Of a DNA stretch of 64,000 bases, positions 53,630 through 64,000 are shown one piece after another. The notes beneath the pieces are model-generated. The model ran no database searches. It worked only from the letters and a program-made list of their open reading frames with translations, and had not been told where the DNA came from. This DNA comes from Parapristionchus giblindavisi (taxonomy: Eukaryota > Nematoda > Chromadorea > Rhabditida > Diplogasteridae), in NCBI GenBank assembly GCA_943737045.1, contig CALSFV010000255.1, forward strand, positions 1 through 64,000, written 5' to 3'. The stretch's first letter is position 1, and each line of letters starts with the position of its first letter. A program made the position numbers and the translations under genes.

Positions 53630-55271
53630 TCAGAGTGAATCTTCTTGATCTACATCATCCTTATTAACTAATTCAATCGATCCACTCTCTACATCACCTT
53701 GACGACGATTATCTATACAGATTGCACCCTGAACACGCAAATGTATTGTAACGGATCAAGAAGGAAATCAATCAATAAATGAATAACTTACATCTTCATC
53801 AACAATAACATCCGTTCTATGATTCAGTAATGAAATGGAATCAGATGCAAGATAATCTTGACTTGGATCAATTGGAGGAGCATCATTCACTACCCATGAT
53901 CTCTGAAATCAATTAATCAATAAATCAATCGATAATGTAGAATAGTTACCGTACCTCTCTAAAGTAGGCATCAGTCAATTCGTAGAGACACTCTACAATC
54001 TGTCTGAATGTAGGTCGTTCACGAGGTTGATACTTCCAACATTCACACATGAGGCCATACCTACAAACCATTCTCATTCATTAAAGATCAAAGATCAATT
54101 GGACTAACCAGAAATCAGGACAATCGATGGGTTTCTCAAGTACTTTCCTCTTCACTCCAATGTATTGGAATACCTCAAACTGCAACGAAGACATATTATT
54201 GATTAATCACAATCATAGAGATTATATTATTGATTGCTGATGATCTATAGATAATCGATATGATACCTGATCTCCACCCAATCCTTGATATGGTTGTTGT
54301 GCAAGAGTGAGCATCTCATACAATACGATACCATATGACCATACATCACTCTTCGTTGTAAACTTTCCATCCTTCAATGACTCTGGTGACATCCATCGAA
54401 CGGGCATCATTCTCTTTCCAGTTGGCTACAAATAGATCACATTAATCAATCAATAATCAATACTCATACAGTATACCTTGTAGTATTCATGATAGTAGAT
54501 ATCACGAGCCATTCCAAAGTCACCAATCTTGACTACTTCATCGGCGCCAATCTACAATCCAATCAATCGATATCTCATACTACAGTAACTACAGTAATCT
54601 CGTACCATGCAGTTTCTGGCAGCAAGATCTCTATGACAGAACTTGATATGTTCAAGATAAGCCATTCCATCTGCAATCTGTGCTGCCCATTGGATGTATT
54701 CATGTTCACTTGGAACTGGAAGATTATTAATGTTCTCCTCTGCCTGTAATCATAATCAATAAATCAATAACATCAATCAATAGAACAGGGTTACATCAGG
54801 TCTTCGTGATCTTAGATAATCTCTTAGATTTCCTTTAGCCATCATTTCCATGACTACAAGTACAGGTTGTCCATCAGATACAACTCCATACAAATGAATG
54901 ATAAAAGAAGAATTGAATTGTTTCATTACGGAAGCTTCTACAAATAATCAATAATCAATATTGATCTACAGTATCTCAAGTAGATGACCATACCCATGAG
55001 GAAATGAACTCTTTCAGCTGGATTTGCTTCATCACTAACAGTCTTCACAGCACATTCACCAAACTTCGCTCCACATCGAGATTCAAGATTATTACCGAAT
55101 CCACGATACACCTCAATATAATCATTCATTTCAATCAATACAATCAATGACTACAGTATACCTTTCCGAAGGTTCCTCTACCGATCTCCTCTCCAAGTGT
55201 AATACTTGATCTATCCAATTCCCATTCATCTTGTTTGTACACTTCGAATTGTGATAGATATCTATAAAGAT

Positions 55272-55303
<32 letters not shown>

Positions 55304-57872
55304 TCATATTGATAGTATTGATAGAAACATACTCAGGATTGGCAGTGATAGTCTGTCTGATATACTCTCCCATTCTCTTTCCATAATATTCATCGAATGT
55401 ATGTCTCATGATGACATAACACACAATAGCTATCAATAGAATGATCGTTATTATCACAACAATTCTCTGAAATGATAATCAATGATCAATCGATAATTGA
55501 ATCAAGGAATAGATAAAATCAATGAATAACATACAGGTGTAGTGAACCATGAAGGAGTCTTAATGATTAGTAGTGCATCTCCTCTTACGGGAGCTGATAT
55601 TCCAGCCATTGATATCGTTCGAACCTATAATCAATATAATGAATAAAGAGTAAATAGTTTATAATTATAAAATAATGATTGAATAACTCACATCAATATA
55701 ATAACTTCCATCAGCTAATCCTTCAAATGTGACTCCTCCAGCAAAGTCAGCAGCATTGACACAATGAGTGAATGGAGTCTTTCCATCAACATTAGTCACA
55801 ATAACTTTGAATCCTCTTATTCTTCCATTTGGATCCGATGGAGGATTGAATATGATAGCTGCTGTATCTGTTCCATTGACGATTGGAGTTATTGATGATG
55901 CATTCACTAGATCCATCTCACCTATAATCATGAAATATATTACACAGTAAACAAATGGAATGAACTCACGTTTAGCCTTTGTTCGAGCACTCTTATACAC
56001 TGGTTTGACACTACAATATGATGGATCCACACTAACATTCTGACACGCAATCATAGAGATCTGAATTGAACAAGGATCAATATACAGTAATCGATAAATA
56101 CGGTAATTCGAAGATTAACTGTCTCTTTATGTGGTATTGTATTTTATGTATCTCGAATGCATTCATTCTGTATTTCTTTGTCATATTTTCCCTGATACCC
56201 ACAAAAGATACTATTATTATTATTATTATTATTATTAATGTAATGATCTCAAACCTGATATAGAGTATAATGTTTGAGTCCAGTGATGGTATATCTCTTC
56301 TTAATAGTTGATTGTTCAGTCACATTCTTTGTTCCTGTATGAATAGGTGGATCCTTCATCAACATTAGATATCCCTTCTCTTCTGGCTGAAATCAATCAA
56401 TAATCACAATCAATCAATATACAGTAATCATTACCATTTGGAAGAAGTATTGTTTGGATGGTCCTTTCTTCTCATCATCAATCGATTGATTGAGTAGACT
56501 AATATCATTATCCATATTCTTCTCAATAATGATATCATCTTCATTCTTCATTATATCATCCATCTTCTTCTTCTCTATTTCATCATCTTTCGATATAGTA
56601 TCAGGTATCGATCTCTTATTTATTCGCTTCTCTCCTACTTCTTCGTCTTCTTCATTCTTTTTCTCCATTTCACTTAAATGAATAACAATTATTCATACAT
56701 AATGAGCATAAAAGGAGAAGGTTCAGCTTCTCCTTTTCAGTAATATATGAAATAATAGTAGGAGAAAAAAAAAGTTGAAAGAAATAGGAGAAATGGGGAA
56801 AATAACAAGCAATAAATGCAACGATAACAGCATGCCCAATCAAAGAGGATAGTCGGATAGAGGATGATAGATTTAGTGAAAGGGGTTGCAAAGATCAAAG
56901 ATCAAAGATCAGAATGTAGATTAGTTATTTGCATGCAATAGTACATAGAGTAGATAGTGACGTCACGACGAGTAGAAGAAGATGATAGGAGATAGTAGAT
57001 AGTAGATAGAAGGTACAACGACGATGACGATGAATGAATCAATAATCAATCTCACAATAGTTGATATCCTCCATGTATTGGTATACGATAGTATACAACA
57101 TGACGACGATGATGAGGACGAGATGATGAAGGAGATGGAGTAGATGATGAATTGGTACGATTGAGAGATGTTAATGCATCTCTAACCATTTGTTTCTCTT
57201 CATCTGTCACTACATGACATCGAATGGGATCGTGAACATAATGACAACTATAACAATATCGATTAGATATTGATTAGAAGGGAAGATCTCCCCCACACTC
57301 AAAGCTCATTCAGTGTTACATATGGGGGCCAAAGCATTATGTGTAAGTAAGCGAGTGAATGATAAGCAGAGGTTGGATTGATTAGTTTACATGTATTAGC
57401 CTATCAGGGTAGATCAAATCAATCAATCAATACATAAATCAATCGATCGATAGTGACAGTACCTAGGTACGAATACAATGTTCTGTACAGCATTCTCAAA
57501 ATTGTGATCGACGACATCCTCCTCTCCTTCTTCTCCATCAATTAATCTGAATTATAACAAGAACATACATATTGCACTATCAATCTATAATAGCACTGTT
57601 ATACACTCAATCTATTACTATACAATTGAATATATTTATAGTGTATACTAGAAATGCTCTAGCAAATCTCTATTCAATCTAATAAACTCAAGACAAGAAG
57701 AGTGTTAAACCGCCTGAGCAATTATAGACATCACACAAAATTAATTAATGAATAAAATCAGTGAGTAGAATGAAGCAAATGTAAAAAGAACAATAGATCA
57801 ATTGAATATGATTAGATCGATCAATACTTGAGATAAGAGTTGATGTAGACAAACAAGATATAAATATAAATA

Positions 57873-57906
<34 letters not shown>

Positions 57907-60900
57907 TTACAAAGTCTCAGGGACATTTTTGGTCATTGGACATTGGCAGCATCCAGCAGCTGAACATGTATTAGCTGTCGATGATCCAAACATTGATGAT
58001 AGAGCTGAATGAGAAGAGATTACGGTATCGAACCAATCGATATATGAAAGTATACGATACTCACTACTAGCAGGAGTAGTAGTTGTAGTAGTCGTTTCAT
58101 CAATCGATTCATCAATCAAATGATGATGTGTACCACCCTCACATACATGCTTCACATTATATGTTTGATCTCTGTAAATGAATATCATTCCAATCAACCA
58201 ATCGATAATCAATGATCTACCTATATTGTGATGTCCATGATACAACATAATGAGTGATGACTCCATTGGGACGAGCTGGTTCTTCCCATTCAACAGTCAA
58301 TGAATCATCACCTAACCAATCAATAATCTAAATCAATCAATCAATAATCTACAACATACTAGTCTCTTCAATCTTGGTTATCCTTGGTGGAGTAGGAGTA
58401 TTGAATAAAGTCTTCAGAATGATTACATTCGACTTCGCACTCTTGGCTCCAGGATGATTTACCATCTTTGTCAGTACATACGCAGCGTAACTACAATCAA
58501 TCAATATTGTAATAATCGATAATCGATATGGATGGGTACAAAGTGAGTATTCATATAGATGAGATGATATTAATAGTTATTGAAAGAATGATAAATAACT
58601 TATAACATTATCTAATGTGAATACAAAACTATACTTGAAGACATTTTGAATTATAAACTTAATAATAACTAAATACTAACTATGAATTGGGAAGAATTCC
58701 TTCATGAGATATAACAGATGATGTATAATGAGCATTAGATGATGAATGTGTATTCTTCCTTGCAACTGGAGGTATTCCACTCTCCAATGCTCTCAATTCA
58801 TCACTTCTACTAAATGTTGTCTTATTCTCTTCTTTCTCTCCTGATTGAGCCTTCTTATCCGTTGATTCAAAATGCATCTGCCATGTATCCTGACAAACTG
58901 AACGATCTTGATCGATCGATATTGCCGAGATATTGCTATGATCTACTCTCTTGTAGAATACCTACAATCATTGATTACATCATCTAATCAATCAATAAAT
59001 CAATCAATCGATAAATCAATCAATAAATCAATGGATATACCTGATAACCAAGGAACTTTCTATGATCAATATCAGTTACATTGAATGTAGTCCAATTGAG
59101 AATGAATCCCTCACTAAGAACCCTCTCCACTCGCAGTTCAAATACTGTTTCTTCACCTAAACAACAACAACTATTCATTATAACTATGAATAAGAAGAGT
59201 TAAACAACTTACAAATAGCCTTATCTCCATTGGAATATACACTTTGATCCTCTTGAGCCACTGGTAATGCAGCTCCTTCCAAAAACTTCAACACTTCCTT
59301 GTAGCAGAGCATGCGATTGTTTTGAACCTTCAAAGATCAAAGATCGAATAGAACCGAGTTCAGAAAGAGGATAGCAAACAATATTGATTGATTGAAATAC
59401 AATAATAGTGGGACTTACTTGTACATAACCAGTAACATTCATCTTAGCTGCTTGACCATCAGGGAATAACTTCTTCAGATTTGGATTCTCATAGATTACA
59501 ATAGAATATCGTCTGAATCAATCAATACTTATCAATCATACTGTATATATTGATCGATTGACTTACTCTTGATGGCGGATAGTTCCTCTAACTTCTCTCA
59601 GACTACTGAATGCATGCAGAGACGTGAGCGCAGGAGAGAATCGAATGAACAAGGCCCTGAATGGAAAGAGTAAAGATTACGGTAGACTTAACAGATATCG
59701 ATCGTTACCCTGTGATAACTTCAATCTGTGATAGAGCCTGTGAGAATAGAGTTATTTTATTTGGTTCTCTTAATTGAATATCCAAATTGCCATCAATGAT
59801 ATTACATCCAGTCAAATCTTTGGCTGATGCAGCCGAATCGATCTCAAAGTATCATTCATTGATTGATTACTGTATCATTCAATATATTGATTGATTATAC
59901 TATACTAACCATTTTTCCTCTGCACTTCTTCGGACAATGACCTGAGCACTTGGCACATCTCTCCAGTTTCTTCGTTTGGTTGTCTATAAAATAGATGAAT
60001 AAACCAATCAATAATGGAATGTTCATACTTTGAAGAGTGACAGAATATGTAGTGACTTCATATCCAGTGGGACAATCATATGAACACTTTCCCTCTGCTA
60101 CTTTGAATTGTCTCCATGCATCATCTACTCGAATCTCGGGCAATCTGTCAATAGGATACTGTAGATGATAGAGGATACGGTAATAAATAAGGGATACTAT
60201 AGGTTATAGAGGATAAAGGATACGGTAAACGAGACTTACAATTGACATTCAATTTCAGCAATACATCTTGTTAGATATTGGAATTTGTCCTTGGGACATT
60301 TATCAACACATTGTCCATCATTCAAGAATCCTCTACATGCAGCACAATCACGAGATGAATTAGCCTCATAACAACCTCCTATACACTCATCATGACATTT
60401 CATATCTTGACTACCTAGAATCAATATACCTTATTACAGTATACCATGACAGACTACCGTACCAATTAGACATCCAGGTCCTACAGTAACCCGTCCATCA
60501 TCTAGTCCAGATACCGTATCAAATGGACAGGATTCTTGACAAGTGGTTCCATTCCAACACGAGAGTATTCCTCCCTTCTTATGACATGAGGGAAGATCAT
60601 CACAATCATCAGAACAGATTTGGCCTGAATCAATCAATCAATCAATAATTTCAAATATAGTTTTCTTTCTCTTTTCAACCATATGTTGTTATTGTAGGTT
60701 CACAAGTAATTCATGAATAAAGCCAAGTTATGTATTCGTCCTCCCATTCATTCATTGAATGAAATCTCATTAGTATGCTTGTCTCTCCCTCTCTCTTCCC
60801 CTCCTCTCTCTCCCTCTCCCTCCCCTCCTCCTCTCCCTCCCTCTCCCTATCTCCTCCTTCCTCTATCCATCTGGAGAGGGAGAAATAGTGTAGATGTCTT

Positions 60901-63750
60901 TCATTCATTCATTCATTCATTCACAACTTTCCTTCTTTCTCTCTTCATTTATTTAATCAAATGACGGAGTAGAGAGGATGGAGGAGTAAGAGGAATAGAG
61001 AGTTAGAGATGGGGGGAAATGGGAAGAGAAGAGGGGAGGGAGTGGAAGAAGCAATGGTAGAAACACTTTCAATTCCAATGTCACATTAACTTCCTCTATA
61101 CACTTCATCATACCAAATGTGATACCATATATACAAGAGGGGAGAAATATAGAAGAATTGAATGGATAGAACGATGGATATATGGATATCTTATTCAAAT
61201 TGTATTACATATCGCACGTGACATTCAATAGATAATATGATGATGATGAAGGAACTCTTATCTTATCTGAGAGATAGAGAAACAGAAGAGAGCGCGCGAG
61301 GAAAGACTGGAGAGATGAATAGATGAATGGATAAATGAATAGATGGATTACGCAAAGCAAAACATTAACTTCATCAATTCAGACCAAACATAATAGATAC
61401 AATAGAAGATAATATTAAAATATCTATCAAAGACTTCTATTTATATACCTCTAACCAACCAATCTACATTATATTATAAGAATAATACGATAGAATGGTA
61501 TATAGTCTAGTATATTTCTTTTATTGAGACAGCAAAGTCATATCATCCCCCTCCTTCTTATCTCTATAATATATCAAGCCATATGATGATGATGATGATA
61601 AAGAAAAATATATAGATCACGCTATCTTAGAAAATCGACATATGTGCGGTATCGATGAAAAATGAATTTTTCTGTTTTATGTGTGATAATTACAGGCTCC
61701 ATGAGTGAAGTACACTGGTACTTGGAAATTGCTTCCAATTGAAAATTCGCTTCAGGGGGTGACCACAGAACGATTTGGCGCCTTTTCCTAAAAAGTTTAT
61801 TTCGAATCCAATCGATTCGGGAGTGGGTGCAATGGACTCCTTGGCGAATTATAAGAAACTATTGCTGAGGAAAGTTTTTTGATCCACGGTCAACGAAGGC
61901 TGGAATTTTGAATTTTCGAAAAAAATTTCACATTTAATTAATTTTCACTACTTCACCTCAACAAGCCTACAACTTTTTATTTGCGCAATCGCTTCTAAAT
62001 ATTATAACACATCTTCAGTTTAAAAATCATAATTTAAAAAAAATACATATTTTACGAAAACATCGTTTTTATATCGAAAATCGTAATTATGGTGTGCACC
62101 TACAGTAATCCCAAATCGGTTAATTTGGAAATTTGGTAGTTTTAAACATATTTCACCGCTGTTCTTGACATGACTGAGGTATACGACTACTCCTCGTCTT
62201 CGGAGTGCATCTATTCCCAGGTGCTGATTTCGCTGAAAATTGACATTTTTCGTAAATTGATCATTATTCCGTTGTTTGTTATTCATTATCGATAAAAACT
62301 GGATCGCTATACCATAGTATCATCTATACAAACATACTAGAAAATGAAGAGAAACGGTTGACTTTGAAGAAAGTTATTGCTGAAAAACCAAAATATCATA
62401 AAATGTTGACCAGCACTGAACCGTGCAGGTGCACTCCGAAGACGAGGAGTAGTCGTATACCTCAGTCATGTCAAGAACAGCGGTGAAATATGTTTAAAAC
62501 TACCAAATTTCCAAATTAACCGATTTGGGATTACTGTAGGTGCACACCATAATTACGATTTTCGATATAAAAACGATGTTTTCGTAAAATATGTATTTTT
62601 TTAAAATTATGATTTTTAAACTGAAGATGTGTTATAATATTTAGAAGCGATTGCGCAAATAAAAAGTTGTAGGCTTGTTGAGGTGAAGTAGTGAAAATTA
62701 ATTAAATGTGAAATTTTTTTCGAAAATTCAAAATTCCAGCCTTCGTTGACCGTGGATCAAAAAACTTTCCTCAGCAATAGTTTCTTATAATTCGCCAAGG
62801 AGTCCATTGCACCCACTCCCGAATCGATTGGATTCGAAATAAACTTTTTAGGAAAAGGCGCCAAATCGTTCTGTGGTCACCCCCTGAAGCGAATTTTCAA
62901 TTGGAAGCAATTTCCAAGTACCAGTGTACTTCACTCATGGAGCCTGTAATTATCACACATAAAACAGGAAAATTCATTTTTCATCGATACCAAATAATAT
63001 TCCAGTTATTGAATTCTCTCAGATAGTGCTTTATAGAGACGTAGAAGGAATGAATGAGAGGAGAAGAAGAAGATAGAAGGAATGATATTATATAATCACG
63101 TCTACTACAATTCAACAAGGTATACAATAAATATATTAAGAATAGGATCATAAATGGATAAATAGCTACGATAGAACTTTGATAATGGAAGTATACAGAG
63201 AGACTATGCATAAATATTCTGTTTTTGTACATTGACTTCTAGTTTAGCATATGATTAAATTCCAGAGACTACAACATCCACCACACATCAACTATGCAAT
63301 AGTCCCCAGTAATATCATAAATGATACGATACCGTAACCCAGATGAGAATAAAATATAGTAATGTACACATACCAGATGAAGATCCATCAACAACTAGAA
63401 CATCATCGATTTGTCCAAATAGAATTCTCTTCCAATCAATATTCACTGCATAACACAATGATGGATTATCGGAGATCCTCACTCCTCCTTGTCGAATCAC
63501 CCGAAGATTAGGTAGACCAATCTGTAATCGATCAATAATCAATCTACCGTAACCCGAACTATACAGTCAAGAGAATAAATGTAAATATGAAAAGTGCCCA
63601 CCGGCAGTATGTGTAATATAACATTATAAATGTAAACAAACATCTCTAAGGTCAGCATTCTGATAGATAATAAGTGCGTAGTTCATTATCAATGTAGATC
63701 CACCGATTACACGAAGATTTGGAAAGATCCGAGATAATGTCGTCAATGAC
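53630..63750 (-). CDS. daf-2: Insulin/IGF receptor tyrosine kinase DAF-2 (N-terminus outside window)
   Basis: About 28 visible exons. In the coding direction: leucine-rich L1 repeats ([18 protein letters not shown], then [18 protein letters not shown]); a furin-like Cys-rich region ([49 protein letters not shown]); an L2 domain ([13 protein letters not shown]); fibronectin III repeats with an acidic/basic insert at 56434-56670 and a basic RPHHRRH stretch near 57110; a membrane helix ([18 protein letters not shown]); juxtamembrane NPEY; and the kinase. The kinase shows the Gly loop [11 protein letters not shown], catalytic Lys in [19 protein letters not shown], and an activation loop [20 protein letters not shown] very like C. 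elegans DAF-2. It controls dauer entry and lifespan through AGE-1/PI3K. The C-terminal tail after the kinase is short. A 2.7-kb intron between exons at 60.6 and 63.4 kb holds a foldback element. The first exons lie beyond 64000. Confidence 0.95.
57871..57905. repeat. (AAT)n microsatellite in a daf-2 intron
   Basis: About eleven tandem AAT/ATA triplets directly before a splice donor-side exon boundary in the receptor gene. Confidence 0.9.
61648..62991. mobile_element. Nearly perfect foldback element in a daf-2 intron
   Basis: Left arm 61648-62209 and right arm 62430-62991 are each 562 bp and are inverse copies with very few differences (for example, one in the poly-A/T stretch near 62035/62603). 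The loop is 220 bp. Outer ends are GGTATCGATGAAAAATGA and its inverse. No clear target duplication and no transposase frame were seen. Confidence 0.92.
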
Positions 63751-63835
63751 CTGAATCAATACCGTACTCTAATCAATTCTGACACACTCTTATTCTTTAT
63801 TCCATCATATTAAGAATAACAGGAAAATGAGATGC

Positions 63836-63953
63836 ATAGGTCGAAAAGTATGTTACAAAGTACCAAACCTGACCGCATTTTGAGCCAAACTTTTCCAGAA
63901 ATCGAAAAACCTGACCACATTTTGAAAACCGACAACCTAGCTATTCGACCTAT
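63836..63953. repeat. Short TIR repeat of about 118 bp
   Basis: ATAGGTCGAA (63836-63845) and its exact inverse TTCGACCTAT (63944-63953) bracket the segment. Inside, a CCTGACCxCATTTTGA block occurs twice (63868 and 63910). It may be a tiny MITE or a fragment of one, lying in a daf-2 intron at the window edge. Confidence 0.55.
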
Positions 63954-64000
63954 ACTGGGATGTCATGAGGGGATCTATGGATGTCCGTCGCTAATAAAGC

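Overview
The window is nuclear DNA from a nematode. It is AT-rich, its genes are cut by many short GT-AG introns, and several start codons lie a few bases after a splice-acceptor-like sequence, as expected for spliced-leader trans-splicing. The proteins closely resemble nematode versions (SDHC/MEV-1, CED-9, RPS-14, DAF-2). An SDHC gene sits directly upstream of a ced-9 gene on the same strand, which is the arrangement of the C. elegans cyt-1/ced-9 operon. Exon structures were inferred by eye from splice consensus and protein-family similarity. All identifications come from recalled family sequences, with no database search.

Layout. 1-1862: CT-rich low complexity. 1863-6287 (+): a Q/M/P-rich nuclear protein that may be a Mastermind/SEL-8-type coactivator. 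6845-19180 (-): a run of five genes, read from right to left: SDHC, CED-9, ARPC2, PSMD5-like and a possible LOTUS/winged-helix protein. 19694-21740 (+): proteasome lid subunit RPN6, divergent from SDHC. 22632-31332 (-): a PDE2-type cyclic-nucleotide phosphodiesterase with one visible GAF domain. It carries a 3.3-kb intron full of (GGGAGA)n and a complete hAT-type MITE in another intron. 31333-37426: about 6 kb of purine-rich microsatellite with no convincing gene. 37427-42333 (+): xylulokinase with a 1.46-kb foldback element in an intron. 42471-45003 (-): amidophosphoribosyltransferase. 45656-46555: a TIR element flanked by TA. 46903-49864 (-): a tight cluster of EI24/EPG-4, ribosomal protein L36 and mitochondrial acyl carrier protein. 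50237-50937 (+): ribosomal protein S14. 51537-52551 (+): a small secreted Cys-containing protein. 53630 to beyond 63750 (-): a DAF-2-type insulin receptor whose N-terminus lies outside the window. One of its introns holds a nearly perfect 562-bp inverted repeat.

The genes are mostly housekeeping (respiration, proteasome, translation, purine and sugar metabolism, actin), plus apoptosis (CED-9), autophagy (EI24) and insulin/cyclic-nucleotide signalling. The least ordinary content is non-coding: two foldback elements, one hAT MITE, one TA-flanked TIR element, a roughly 110-bp repeat shared by introns of two different genes, a GC-richer hairpin island inside the PDE intron, and a short motif (TACTGTAG / GTACGGTA) that recurs beside splice sites.
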